In this document: positions 40,958-50,528 of the stretch, piece after piece
How the letters are laid out: every line of letters starts with the position of its first letter
Position numbering within the stretch: position 1 is the first letter of the stretch
Source of the DNA: Marinobacter xestospongiae
GTDB taxonomy: Bacteria > Pseudomonadota > Gammaproteobacteria > Pseudomonadales > Oleiphilaceae
Length of the DNA: 64,000 nucleotides
Assembly (NCBI RefSeq): GCF_023156385.1
Contig: NZ_JAKZAK010000012.1
Span: 62,001 to 126,000 of the forward strand
Reading direction: 5' to 3'
Notes under the pieces: generated by a model
What the model was told of the DNA's origin: nothing
Database searches by the model: none
The model's input: the letters and a program-made list of their open reading frames with translations, nothing else
Position numbers and translations under genes: made by a program

Positions 40958-41563
40958 GTGCCGTCACTTGTTCTTGCTTCGGCCTCTCCCCGTCGTGCCG
41001 AACTGTTGAGCCAGATGGGGCTGACTTTCACCGTCAGCCCGGCCAACATTGATGAAACCCCCAAACCTGGCGAACAGCCGGATCATTACGTTCTGCGGAT
41101 GGCCGAAGAGAAGGCCCTGGCCGGCTGGCGGGCCGATGGCCACGACGGCGTGATGGTGCTGGGGTCGGACACCTCGGTGGTGCGGGCAGGCCGCATCCTT
41201 GGCAAGCCCGCGTCCGCGGCCGAAGCCGGTGCCATGCTGCGAGGCCTGTCCGGCCAGCATCACCAGGTGATGACGGCGGTGGCACTGGTAAACGGTGGTC
41301 GCTGTCAGTCCCGGCTGGTGATGACGGATGTGGCTTTCCGTCCGCTACTGGAGGCGGAGATTGAAGCCTACGTCGCCAGCGGCGAGCCCATGGACAAGGC
41401 TGGAGGCTATGGTATCCAGGGTCTGGGCGGCGTGTTTGTCGACCAGATCCGGGGCAGCTACAGCGCGGTGGTTGGCCTGCCGCTGAAGGAAACCGCCGAG
41501 CTGCTGGCCGAGGCCGGTCAACCGGTCTGGCAGGCCTGGAGTGGCAGCGGTCGAGACGCATAA
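40958..41563 (+). CDS. maf: Maf-type nucleoside triphosphate pyrophosphatase (YhdE-like)
   Basis: House-cleaning enzyme that hydrolyses dTTP, UTP and modified pyrimidine triphosphates. It is 201 residues, starting [20 protein letters not shown], with the catalytic Asp in VLGSDTSV and the YHD-like [27 protein letters not shown] region toward the C-terminus (given here in parts: GGYGIQG and [10 protein letters not shown]). Translation starts at GTG (40958) after AGGAAG. Position after mreD matches E. coli yhdE. Confidence 0.94.
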   Translation: MPSLVLASASPRRAELLSQMGLTFTVSPANIDETPKPGEQPDHYVLRMAEEKALAGWRADGHDGVMVLGSDTSVVRAGRILGKPASAAEAGAMLRGLSGQHHQVMTAVALVNGGRCQSRLVMTDVAFRPLLEAEIEAYVASGEPMDKAGGYGIQGLGGVFVDQIRGSYSAVVGLPLKETAELLAEAGQPVWQAWSGSGRDA

Positions 41564-41631
41564 TAACGAAAACAGCCGGTGCGACGGGCGGTTGCAGAGA
41601 ACGTCCGGCGTGCCCAGCGTGGAGAGTCCCC

Positions 41632-43110
41632 ATGAGTGAAGAAATCCTGATCAACGTCACGCCAGTGGAAACGCGGGTGGCGCTGGTCGAAAACGGTATG
41701 CTGCAGGAAGCCTACATCGAGCGCACCAGTCGCAAGGGGATCGTGGGCAATATCTACCGTGGCAAGGTGGTGCGGGTGCTGCCGGGCATGGAGGCGGCGT
41801 TTGTCGACATCGGGCTGGAGCGCGCCGCGTTCATTCATGCATCCGACGTGGTCAACGACCAGTCCAGTGATGATGGCGTCGATTCGCCAAAAACCGTGCC
41901 GGACATCCGCTCACTGCTGCGGGAAGGCCAGTCGCTGGTGGTTCAGGTCACCAAGGACCCGATCGGCACCAAAGGTGCCCGTCTGACCACCCAGCTCTCC
42001 ATCCCCTCCCGCTATCTGGTGTTCATGCCCGGCGTCAGTCACATCGGTATCTCCCAGCGCATCGAGGATGATGCTGAACGGGGGCGATTGAAGGCGATCA
42101 TCGAAGAAGGCGCCACCGAACAGGGGGAGCTGCAGGGCGGTTACATCATCCGTACAGCGGCGGAGTCCGCGTCCAGTGAAGACCTGCTGGGAGACATGCG
42201 CTACCTGCACCGGCTCAACCAGTCGATCCACGAGCGCATCAGCAAGGTTCAGGCGCCGGCGGTGGTGTACCAGGACCTGCCGCTGTTTATCCGCACCATT
42301 CGTGATCTGATCCGTCCGCAGACCGAGAAAGTCCGCATCGACAGCCGCGAAAGCTACCAGCGGGTGATCGAGTTCGTCGATGAGTTCGTGACCGAGTTCG
42401 CCAACAAGGTGGAGTATTACCCTGGCGAGCGTCCGATCTTCGACCTCTACAGCGTCGAGGATGAGATCCAGAAGGCACTCAGCCGCAAGGTCCAGCTCAA
42501 GTCCGGGGGCTACGTCATCATCGACCAGACCGAAGCGATGACCACCATCGACATCAACACCGGGGCGTTCGTTGGTCACCGCAACCTTGAAGAGACCATC
42601 TTCAAGACCAACCTGGAAGCGGCGCGCGCCATCAGTCGTCAACTGCGGCTGCGCAACCTTGGTGGCATCATCATTATCGATTTCATCGACATGGAAGACT
42701 CGGAGCACCAGCGCCAGGTCCATCGGATGCTCGAGAAGATGCTGGAGCGGGATCACGCCAAGACCAAGATTACCGGAGTGTCCGAACTGGGACTGGTGGA
42801 GATGACTCGCAAACGCACCACCGAGAGCCTGGGGCAGGTGCTGTGTGAGCCGTGCCCGATCTGCGACGGCCGTGGCTTTCTCAAGACCCCCGAAACCGTG
42901 TGCTACGAGGTGTTTCGGGAGATTCTCCGGGTCAATCGGGCCTATGAGGCCGAAAGCTATCTGGTGATGGCCTCCCAGGCGGTGGTGGATCGACTGCTGG
43001 ATGAGGAGTCCGACAACGTGGCTGACCTGGAGACGTTTATCAGCAAGAGCATCCGGTTCCAGGTTGAGCCTTTTTACAGCCAGGAACAGTACGATGTGGT
43101 GCTGCTGTGA
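41632..43110 (+). CDS. rng: Ribonuclease G
   Basis: RNase E/G-family endonuclease that matures the 16S rRNA 5' end and degrades mRNA. It is 492 residues: S1 domain at about 38-128, the catalytic Asp residues in TTIDINTGAFVG and IIIIDFIDME, and the zinc-link CEPCPICDGRG near 404-414. There is no RNase E-type C-terminal scaffold. Order mreD-maf-rng-yhdP as in E. coli. Confidence 0.97.
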   Translation: MSEEILINVTPVETRVALVENGMLQEAYIERTSRKGIVGNIYRGKVVRVLPGMEAAFVDIGLERAAFIHASDVVNDQSSDDGVDSPKTVPDIRSLLREGQSLVVQVTKDPIGTKGARLTTQLSIPSRYLVFMPGVSHIGISQRIEDDAERGRLKAIIEEGATEQGELQGGYIIRTAAESASSEDLLGDMRYLHRLNQSIHERISKVQAPAVVYQDLPLFIRTIRDLIRPQTEKVRIDSRESYQRVIEFVDEFVTEFANKVEYYPGERPIFDLYSVEDEIQKALSRKVQLKSGGYVIIDQTEAMTTIDINTGAFVGHRNLEETIFKTNLEAARAISRQLRLRNLGGIIIIDFIDMEDSEHQRQVHRMLEKMLERDHAKTKITGVSELGLVEMTRKRTTESLGQVLCEPCPICDGRGFLKTPETVCYEVFREILRVNRAYEAESYLVMASQAVVDRLLDEESDNVADLETFISKSIRFQVEPFYSQEQYDVVLL

Positions 43111-43139
43111 TGTTGGCGTCCTGAGGTCTGTCGGTTGTT

Positions 43140-46100
43140 ATGGCCCGGCGAGATGACAGCACCGAATCTGTGAGTTTCCTGTCCCGGCTGTTGCAGCGGC
43201 TGAGTAGCCTCGTTGGCTGGCTGTTGGTGGCTGTACTGGTGCTGCTGGCGCTTTATGCCGCCATTGGCCGCCAGCTGGTGCAGAACATCGGCGAGTTCCG
43301 CTCCCAATTGGAGGCGGAGTTGTCCGAGGCTGTGGGCTATCCGGTCACCATCGGTGAGCTGGAGGGGCGCTGGCGGCTGCTGGACCCGGTACTGGAAGCC
43401 CGTGAGCTGGCCCTGGCTGCGCCGAACGCCGCTGATGCACCTCTGGTTCGACTCGACAGCCTGCGTATCCGCCTCGACACCCTCAGCTCGTTGTGGCGGT
43501 TAAGGGTGGTGTTCGAGGAGTTCGAGGCGGATCGGCTGGACCTGACCCTGGCCCAGGCCTCGTCCGGCCGGCTGCACCTGGATGGCCTGCCGGACGCGAC
43601 CGTGGAGGACGACGTCCGGGTTCCCATTCCCGCTGATGCTCTGACCAGCGGCAGTCAGGACTGGCTGCCAGTGCTGGGGCGCTGGCTGTCGGACCCCGCG
43701 ATCCGGGTGACCCGTGTCAATCTAGGGCTGCGTACCGCGGATCAGCCGGTTCGCCACATCGAAATACCGCAGCTTGACCTGACCTACCACGCCGGTCTGT
43801 TCTCCGCCACTGGCCGTGCCATGCGGCTGGGTACCACCCACCAGCTTGCCAGTTTCAATCTGCTGGGCCGGCATTTCTTTCGCGGGGATTTTACCGGCCA
43901 GCTTTACGTTGATGTGAATTCCGGCCGACTGTTCGATTCCCTGGTCAGTCGTTACCGCTGGCGAGGGCTGGGGGTTGAGGGTTTTGACGCGGGCGGCCAG
44001 GCCTGGCTGACCTTTCGGGATGGCACGCTGGAGCAGCTGAACGGGCGGTTACAGGTGCCATTTCTGCAGCTGCGGGCCCAGGAAGAGTCGATGGCGCCGG
44101 TGGAGAACCTGTCGCTGGCCTTTGGCTGGCGGGGCACTGTGGTTCCCGGCCAGGACAGTCTGCTCAGTGGTGAACTGCATCTGCAGGATGTGCGCTGGGA
44201 CTGGTTGGGGGAAACCGTCTCCGGGTTCAATCTCCGGCTCAAGCGTCGGGATGGCGAGCTGTCGCTGCAGGGGCAGGGGGTACCGGTGGGTCCGCTGGCC
44301 CGATTCAGTGCCGGTATCGGGCTGTTGCCGGTGGAGGCGTCCCATGCGCTGGAGAACTACCGGCCGACCGGGTTCCTGGATGATGTGTCGATGCGCTTGC
44401 CGCTGGCGGACGGTGCCGCCGAATTTACGCTCCAGGCGCAGTTGCGGCAGGTTGCCGTGCAGCCGTTTGATGGCGCGCCGGCGCTTGCCGGCGTCAACGG
44501 CCAGTTGCAGGTTGGCCGTGACTGGGGCCGGGTAGTGCTGGCGTCGGACGACCTGGAACTGGGGTTTCCGGAGTTGTTCCTTGATCGCTGGTCGTTCACC
44601 GATGCCCGGGCGGAGGTTGCCTGGCAGCTGGATGGACCCTTGACCCGGGTCTGGTCCGAGGGGTTGTCGCTGCGCTACGGCGAGCCGACGACGCCGCCCG
44701 GGAGGCAGACTGAGCTGGAAGGTGCCTTCGATCTTCGTCTCGACCAGGAGGGCGAAGATAACCTTGGGTTGCGGGTAGCGGTTCGTGAGGGCACGGCGGA
44801 CATGCTGCCGGAATTCGTTCCCGCCAGGGTGATTGATGCTGAGCTGTATCAATGGCTTGCGACCGCCATTCCCGAAGCGCGGATAGAAGAAGGGGTGTTT
44901 TATGGCCATGGCACCGTCAGTTCCGGCGCGCCTGATTACTCTTTTACGTCCTCCATGTACTACCGCTTCAGCGATGCCCGTGTTCGCTATGACAGCCGTT
45001 GGCCTGAGGTCACCGGTGTCAGTGGCTGGGTCCAGGTGCACGATGATCGCGCCACGGTGGCGGTCGATCGCGCCCGCAGCGGGGGGCTGGCGCTGGAACC
45101 CAGTCGGGTGGAGCTGGTGCCGGACGGCGATGAACTGGTGCTGGAGGTCAGCACCGCAGCCGATGTGACTGCCCCGCATATTCGTCACTGGCTTGCCAAC
45201 AGCCCCTTGGGAGAGCTGGCCGGAGAGGCGCCAGACGCTATTGAGGTGGCCGGGGACTACCACTTGGATCTGGATTTGACGTTGCCGTTGACCGGGCCAG
45301 GTGAGCCGCAGGTGAACGCCCGGGTGCAAACTGGTAACGGTGAGGTAGCCCACCCGGACAGTGGTCTGGTTTGGCAGCAGTTGCGCGGTGATGTCACCTA
45401 CCGAACCGGAGAAGGCATTGTCGGGGAACCGTTTTTGGCAGACCTCAATGGCATGCCGGTGACGGTCGGCCTGGAGTACCGCGAGGCGGATGACGCGCTG
45501 GTGGTGAGTCAGAGTGGTTCCCTCTCGGTCACCGAGCTGTCGGGTTTGCTGGAGCTGCCCGCAAGCCTGGACACCGGCCTGGCCGGCCGTTTCAACTACA
45601 CGGCGAGATTGAATCTGGCGTCGGACGCCGCGCCCGGCGTGTCGCTCTACTCCAGTCTGATCGGGCTGGCGTCAGACTGGCCCATGCCCCTGGGCAAGAC
45701 CAGCGATGTCATGGCGCCCCTGCAGGCGATGCTGGACTGGACGCCGGAGGGTCGTCTGCAACTTGCCGGGGTGTGGCAGGACCGGCTGGCGTTCCGGCTG
45801 GCCTGGCAGGATGGCGAGTTCGACCGTGGTCAGCTGGCCATGGGGTCGGAACAGGCAGAGCTGCCCCCGGGTGAGGGGATTGAGGTGGTGGGCCGGGTTG
45901 AGGAAGTGCCGATAGACGCCTGGGTCGATCGGGTGGAGCGCCTGACCAGCTCACTCTCACCCTCACCCCCACCCTCTGACTTTGACCCGGAGCTGGTTGG
46001 GCCACCGAGACCGGAGATGGCGCCGGCAACCGCAGGTACGGCGCCATCGGCCACGGTGCCGGCAGACACCAATGCGTTGATTGAACGCTGGCTTTACGGC

Positions 46101-47204
46101 ATCCAGTTATCCGTGGGGCAACTGAGGGTATTGGGTCAGGCGTTTCCGGAACTGGATGTGGCCGCCACCTTCAGCGATGGCGTGTGGTCTATCGATACCC
46201 GCTCTGATCGGGCTGTCGGTGAACTGCGACTGCCCATGGACAAGCAGCAGACCGTCTCGGTGCGCTTTCCCTACCTGCGTCTGGCCAGCCCGGAGGAAGA
46301 GACCATTGCCGCCATTCCTGCGCCACTGACGTCGGCCGAACAGGTGGATGCCTTCCGCGCCATGGCCATGGAAGGATGGCCGAACATCAGCGTGGTGATC
46401 GATGAGCTGGCGATGGACAATCGCTCGCTGGGGCGCTGGTCGTTCCTGCTGGTGCCCGATGCCAAGGCCGTACATGTGCAGTCGCTGTCGGGCGTGCTGG
46501 GATCGCTGTCGTTCGATGGCGATCTCTACTGGGACATTCACGACGGTCGCCAGTTGACCCGGCTGCAGGGGGACCTTCACGGTCAGGATCTGGGGGATCT
46601 GGCGCAGATGATGGGCTCGGAAGCACCGCTGAGAAACGAGCAGACCCAGTTGGTGCTGAACCTGGAGTGGCCGGGGCGTCCGGATGAGTTCACCCTGACC
46701 CGGCTGGATGGTGAGGTCAGTGTGCGGCTGGATGAAGGGGTGATCCTGGAGCGCAACAACACCGCGTTGCTGTTCCGGCTGTTCAATGTGCTCAATGCCG
46801 ACACCCTCTGGCGCCGCCTGAAGCTGGATTTTTCCGACCTGTATGAGCGTGGCGTGGCGTTCGATGCAATCTCCGGCACCGCCGAACTGTCCGACGGCAC
46901 CCTGAGCTGGGCGCCGGAGCTGCAGATTGTCGGGCCGTCGGGTGCCTTCAAACTGTCTGGCTCCACCGACCTGGTCACTGAGACCCTGGACATGCGCATG
47001 GTGGTTGTGCTGCCCTTGACCCAGAACCTGCCTCTGGCGGCCCTGCTGCTGGGGGCGGCACCTCCCATCGGTGGGGCCCTGTTTGTCCTCGACAAGGTGT
47101 TGGGAGATCCGTTGAGCCGATTGACCAGCGCCACCTACACGGTGCGGGGGCGCTGGGACAATCCGGTGGTGGAACTGCGCAACGTCTTCGATACTGGTGA
47201 CTGA
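43140..47204 (+). CDS. yhdP: YhdP, AsmA-like phospholipid-transport family protein
   Basis: Very large envelope protein (1354 residues) anchored by an N-terminal helix (LVGWLLVAVLVLLALYAAIG). The rest is a long beta-rich periplasmic chain typical of AsmA-like bridge proteins, which carry phospholipids to the outer membrane. The C-terminus has the conserved AsmA-type end (LDMRMVVVLPLTQNLPLAALLLGA). A Ser/Pro-rich segment (residues about 938-985) with CTCACC-like DNA repeats lies before the last third and looks like a flexible insertion. It is 29 bases after rng. Together with Mla and Lpt it covers most outer-membrane lipid traffic in this window. Confidence 0.94.
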   Translation: MARRDDSTESVSFLSRLLQRLSSLVGWLLVAVLVLLALYAAIGRQLVQNIGEFRSQLEAELSEAVGYPVTIGELEGRWRLLDPVLEARELALAAPNAADAPLVRLDSLRIRLDTLSSLWRLRVVFEEFEADRLDLTLAQASSGRLHLDGLPDATVEDDVRVPIPADALTSGSQDWLPVLGRWLSDPAIRVTRVNLGLRTADQPVRHIEIPQLDLTYHAGLFSATGRAMRLGTTHQLASFNLLGRHFFRGDFTGQLYVDVNSGRLFDSLVSRYRWRGLGVEGFDAGGQAWLTFRDGTLEQLNGRLQVPFLQLRAQEESMAPVENLSLAFGWRGTVVPGQDSLLSGELHLQDVRWDWLGETVSGFNLRLKRRDGELSLQGQGVPVGPLARFSAGIGLLPVEASHALENYRPTGFLDDVSMRLPLADGAAEFTLQAQLRQVAVQPFDGAPALAGVNGQLQVGRDWGRVVLASDDLELGFPELFLDRWSFTDARAEVAWQLDGPLTRVWSEGLSLRYGEPTTPPGRQTELEGAFDLRLDQEGEDNLGLRVAVREGTADMLPEFVPARVIDAELYQWLATAIPEARIEEGVFYGHGTVSSGAPDYSFTSSMYYRFSDARVRYDSRWPEVTGVSGWVQVHDDRATVAVDRARSGGLALEPSRVELVPDGDELVLEVSTAADVTAPHIRHWLANSPLGELAGEAPDAIEVAGDYHLDLDLTLPLTGPGEPQVNARVQTGNGEVAHPDSGLVWQQLRGDVTYRTGEGIVGEPFLADLNGMPVTVGLEYREADDALVVSQSGSLSVTELSGLLELPASLDTGLAGRFNYTARLNLASDAAPGVSLYSSLIGLASDWPMPLGKTSDVMAPLQAMLDWTPEGRLQLAGVWQDRLAFRLAWQDGEFDRGQLAMGSEQAELPPGEGIEVVGRVEEVPIDAWVDRVERLTSSLSPSPPPSDFDPELVGPPRPEMAPATAGTAPSATVPADTNALIERWLYGIQLSVGQLRVLGQAFPELDVAATFSDGVWSIDTRSDRAVGELRLPMDKQQTVSVRFPYLRLASPEEETIAAIPAPLTSAEQVDAFRAMAMEGWPNISVVIDELAMDNRSLGRWSFLLVPDAKAVHVQSLSGVLGSLSFDGDLYWDIHDGRQLTRLQGDLHGQDLGDLAQMMGSEAPLRNEQTQLVLNLEWPGRPDEFTLTRLDGEVSVRLDEGVILERNNTALLFRLFNVLNADTLWRRLKLDFSDLYERGVAFDAISGTAELSDGTLSWAPELQIVGPSGAFKLSGSTDLVTETLDMRMVVVLPLTQNLPLAALLLGAAPPIGGALFVLDKVLGDPLSRLTSATYTVRGRWDNPVVELRNVFDTGD

Positions 47205-47275
47205 TCAGAGGTTCCCGAAAGGCCTGGTCTGAAGAGAAGAGAGGCACACCGATTCCAACCGCAGGAGAGACTGAA

Positions 47276-48124
47276 ATGACGGAACCACGCGACGTTGAGG
47301 GTGTCCGTGTCGCCACGGTGCAAATGGTCAGTGGCGAGCGTCTGGAGGACAACCTGGCCCAGGCCGCGACGCTGCTGGCCGAGGTGGCCGCGGCGGGCGC
47401 CTCGGTGGCGGTGCTGCCGGAGAATTTCGCCATCCTCAAGACCGCACAGATGGTGGCGCAGGGACAGCAGGAAATCGGTGGCGGTGAGATTCGCGACTTT
47501 CTTGCTGAGCTGGCGCGGTCGTTGGGGTTGTGGATTGTTGGTGGTTCGCTGCCACTGGCGGAGCGGGAGGATGGCAGTACCGTGGCCGATCGCGTCCGTG
47601 CCTGCTGTCTGGTGCTGGATGACCAGGGCCGGGAAGTGGCGCGATACGACAAGATTCACCTGTTTGACGCCGAAGTGGCGGATGCCCAGGGCCGTTACCG
47701 GGAGTCGGACACCTTCGAGCCCGGCGAACAGGTGGTCACCGTCGACACGCCTGCCGGTCGTCTGGGGCTGGCAATCTGCTACGACCTGAGATTTCCGGAG
47801 CTGTTCCGGGCACTGCGTCAGCAACAGGCGGATTGGGTGGCCTTGCCCAGTGCCTTTACCTATACCACCGGGGATGCGCACTGGCATCCGCTGATCCGTG
47901 CCCGGGCCATTGAGAACCAGTGCTGGCTGGTGGCTGCCGGGCAGGGGGGGTACAACAGCCCTCGGCGCCGGACCTATGGCCACTCCATGATTGTCGATCC
48001 CTGGGGATCGGTGGTGGCAGAGCAGCAGGAGGAGGGCCCGGGTTGGGTCATGGCTGCGCTGGCCCCCCGGAGGTTGCAGGAGGTGCGCCAGCGCATGCCG
48101 GTCTGGGATCACCGGCGGCTATAG
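47276..48124 (+). CDS. Nitrilase-superfamily carbon-nitrogen hydrolase (Nit/YafV type)
   Basis: 282-residue cytoplasmic amidase-fold enzyme. The Glu-Lys-Cys triad is present: Glu in VLPENFAIL, Lys in RYDKIHLFDAEV, Cys in AICYDLRFPEL. The NxxRR(R)TYGHSMIVDPWG stretch is typical of the Nit2/NIT1 branch, whose members repair deaminated glutathione, so that role is possible but not shown. It follows yhdP by 71 bases. In Pseudomonas the next genes are tldD, yjgA and pmbA; here only yjgA (darP) follows, convergent and five bases away. Confidence 0.9.
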   Translation: MTEPRDVEGVRVATVQMVSGERLEDNLAQAATLLAEVAAAGASVAVLPENFAILKTAQMVAQGQQEIGGGEIRDFLAELARSLGLWIVGGSLPLAEREDGSTVADRVRACCLVLDDQGREVARYDKIHLFDAEVADAQGRYRESDTFEPGEQVVTVDTPAGRLGLAICYDLRFPELFRALRQQQADWVALPSAFTYTTGDAHWHPLIRARAIENQCWLVAAGQGGYNSPRRRTYGHSMIVDPWGSVVAEQQEEGPGWVMAALAPRRLQEVRQRMPVWDHRRL

Positions 48125-48129
48125 CGTAC

Positions 48130-48657
48130 CTAGTCGCGTTCGCCCTCGTCGATGCATTCCCGCAGGTAGCGGAACAGTTTCTTGCCCTGGCCGGTGTTCT
48201 TTTCCTGCTGGGCTTCACGGCGGGCGTTGCGGGCCAGGTTACGCAGGTGCTGGATGTCGGCCGCGGGGCAGTAATCCAGAAACTCCCCAACGGCGCTGTC
48301 GCCCTCCTGAACCATGCGATCCCGCCAGCGCTCCGCCAGGTGCAGACGCCGGGTGTGCTCCTCGCTGCCCGCGTGAAACGCGCCGATAGCGCGACGCAGG
48401 GCGTCGATATCGTCTTCCTGACGCATGACCTTGCCAATGTATTGCAGGTGGCGGCGACGGGCCTCGTTCTGACGGATGCGATGGGATTCCTCGATCGCAC
48501 GGCGCAGGGTGTCGCCGATTGGCAGGGTGGCGAGCTGCTCGCTGGACAGGGCCAGCATCTGCTTGCCCAGATCCTGCAGGTCCTGCATCTCACGTTTAAG
48601 CTGGGACTTGCTCTTGCCCCATTCCTGTTCGCTGTCGTCGTATGGCTGTTCGGTCAT
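48130..48657 (-). CDS. darP: Dual-action ribosome maturation protein DarP (YjgA)
   Basis: 175-residue basic/acidic helical protein of the YjgA family, which binds late pre-50S ribosomal particles. Characteristic stretches are WGKSKSQLKREMQDLQDLGK at the N-terminus and GKKLFRYLRECID at the C-terminus. It lies 29 bases downstream of mgtE on the same strand. Confidence 0.94.
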   Translation of the reverse strand: MTEQPYDDSEQEWGKSKSQLKREMQDLQDLGKQMLALSSEQLATLPIGDTLRRAIEESHRIRQNEARRRHLQYIGKVMRQEDDIDALRRAIGAFHAGSEEHTRRLHLAERWRDRMVQEGDSAVGEFLDYCPAADIQHLRNLARNARREAQQEKNTGQGKKLFRYLRECIDEGERD

Positions 48658-48686
48658 GCTCGGTTCCTGGTGTGGCCGGGGCGGGC

Positions 48687-50048
48687 TCAGGCGTAAAACA
48701 CCGTGGCCAACCCAAGGAAGGACATGAATCCTACCACATCGGTTACGGTGGTGAGTATCACGCCCCCGGCCAGGGCCGGGTCGATGTTCCGTGACTTCAG
48801 GAACAGCGGCAGCACGGTGCCGACAAAGGCCGCTCCCAGCAGATTAATGACCAGCGCTGCGGCAATCACCACACCGATCACCGGATCGCGGAACCAGGCG
48901 GTGGCGGCGGTAGCGACCACCACGGCCCATAACAGACCGTTGAGCATGCCCACCAGAAACTCCCGGTTCAGCAGCCATTTGACGTTGGCGCCACTGATCT
49001 GGCCCACGGCCATGCCGCGGATCACCAGCGTCAGGGTCTGGCTGCCGGCAATTCCGCCCATGCTGGCCACAATGGGCATCAGCACCGCCAGGGCCACCAC
49101 CTTCTCGATGGTATCCTCAAACAGGCCGATCACGGCGGAGGCGATAAATGCGGTAATCAGGTTGATACCGAGCCACACCGCCCGGCGCCGGGTGGTCTTG
49201 AGCACCGGGGCGAAGGTGTCTTCGTCTTCGTCCAGGCCGGCCATACTCATCAGCGAATGATCGGCGTCCTCCCGGATAACGTCGACCACGTCATCGATGG
49301 TGATCCGGCCCAGCAGGTTGCCGTCGTCGTCCACCACCGGCGCGGAGATGAGGTCGTAGCGCTCGAACAGAGTGGCGACCTGGGTGTCTGCCAGGGTGAC
49401 CGGAATCGGCTCAATGTCGGTGTCCATGACTTCCCGCACCGTGGTAGCGGGATTGCTCACCAACATCTTGGTGATGGGCAGCATGCCGATGAACTGGTCT
49501 TTCCGGCTGACCACAATCAGGCTGTCGGTCATTGGCGGCAGGTTGCGGTGACGGCGCAGATAACGCAGAACCACGTCGATGCTGATGTCCGGACGCACCG
49601 TGATGGTGTCCGTATTCATCAGGCCGCCGGCGGTGTCCTCCGGGTAGGCGAGGACTTCCTCGACCCGTTGCCGGTCCTGTTCGTCCATGGTGTCCAGGAC
49701 TTCCTGGATCACCGTGTCCGGCAACTGCTGCAGCAGGTCGGCGAGGTCGTCGGACTCGAAGTCCTCAATGATGTTGGCCAGTTCCTGGGCGTTCAGCTGG
49801 CTGAGGAAATAACCCCGGATGTCGTCGCTCAGGTACTGGAGGACTTCCCCTTCCAGGTTCTTGTCAACCAGGTTCCACAGCAGGGCGCGCTGGCGGGGCG
49901 GGGAGGATTCCAGCAGGTGGGCAATATCACTGGGACTGAGGCCGCCATTGAGGATGCGGGCAACCTGTTTAAGGGCGCCACTGTCCAGAGCTTCTCCGAG
50001 GGAGCGGAGACGCTGGCGAGCCTGGCTTTGTTCCAGAATGTCCGTCAT
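48687..50048 (-). CDS. mgtE: MgtE magnesium transporter
   Basis: Mg2+ channel of 453 residues: an acidic N-domain of helical repeats (about 30-130), a CBS pair (about 135-260) that senses cytosolic Mg2+ and closes the pore, a plug helix, and five membrane helices. The pore region LGAAFVGTVLPLFLKSRNIDPALAGG is typical. The ATG at 50048 is preceded by a 210-base region with a -10-like box and room for a structured leader. Confidence 0.96.
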   Translation of the reverse strand: MTDILEQSQARQRLRSLGEALDSGALKQVARILNGGLSPSDIAHLLESSPPRQRALLWNLVDKNLEGEVLQYLSDDIRGYFLSQLNAQELANIIEDFESDDLADLLQQLPDTVIQEVLDTMDEQDRQRVEEVLAYPEDTAGGLMNTDTITVRPDISIDVVLRYLRRHRNLPPMTDSLIVVSRKDQFIGMLPITKMLVSNPATTVREVMDTDIEPIPVTLADTQVATLFERYDLISAPVVDDDGNLLGRITIDDVVDVIREDADHSLMSMAGLDEDEDTFAPVLKTTRRRAVWLGINLITAFIASAVIGLFEDTIEKVVALAVLMPIVASMGGIAGSQTLTLVIRGMAVGQISGANVKWLLNREFLVGMLNGLLWAVVVATAATAWFRDPVIGVVIAAALVINLLGAAFVGTVLPLFLKSRNIDPALAGGVILTTVTDVVGFMSFLGLATVFYA

Positions 50049-50258
50049 TGATCACCCAACTTTCTGCCCAAATGACCATCAGCGCTGCCGACGGTAATCC
50101 TGCGCTGGGGACCATCTGCTATGCGGCCAGGGTCTCCAGCAGCCAGGCTACCGGGCGTAGCTGATAAACTTACGTAGTATAGCGGACTTACGTTGCAGTG
50201 GTGAGAAAGCGTTGTAGGTGAATGCCGTAGAAACCGGCGTGCTGGCGGGGCGGGGGCG
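50049..50258 (-). promoter_or_regulatory. Upstream region of mgtE, possible structured leader
   Basis: On the minus strand a TATACT -10 candidate lies at 50181-50176, about 128 bases before mgtE. The stretch between contains several short complementary GC-rich words (for example CTGGCTGC with GCAGCGC-like partners), so a folded 5' leader is plausible. It does not match the M-box or any riboswitch I can recognise. Confidence 0.35.
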
Positions 50259-50528
50259 CTATTCGCCCTCGCCGAAGTAGTCGTTAATCAGGGCGACCAG
50301 CTGATCGAGCGCCTGCTGCTCGTCGGGGCCTTCGATGTTGAGTTCAAGGTCGGTGCCTTTGCTGGCGGCCAGCATCATGACGGGCATGATGCTCTTGGCA
50401 TCCACCTGCTGGCTGCCCTTGCAGATCTGGATGCTGCTTTCGAACTCCGAGGCGGTGGCCACCAGTTTGGCGGCAGCGCGGGCGTGCAGGCCCAGCTTGT
50501 TGATGATGGTGACTTGCTGGCGAATCAT
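50259..50528 (-). CDS. ptsO: Nitrogen-PTS phosphocarrier protein NPr
   Basis: HPr-fold phosphocarrier of the nitrogen PTS, passing phosphate from EI-Ntr to EIIA-Ntr. It is 89 residues with the phospho-histidine at His15 (LGLHARAA) and Ser46 in the second conserved motif (AKSIMPV). It overlaps the rapZ stop by four bases. Its place in rpoN-hpf-ptsN-rapZ-ptsO marks it as NPr rather than sugar-PTS HPr. Confidence 0.95.
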   Translation of the reverse strand: MIRQQVTIINKLGLHARAAAKLVATASEFESSIQICKGSQQVDAKSIMPVMMLAASKGTDLELNIEGPDEQQALDQLVALINDYFGEGE

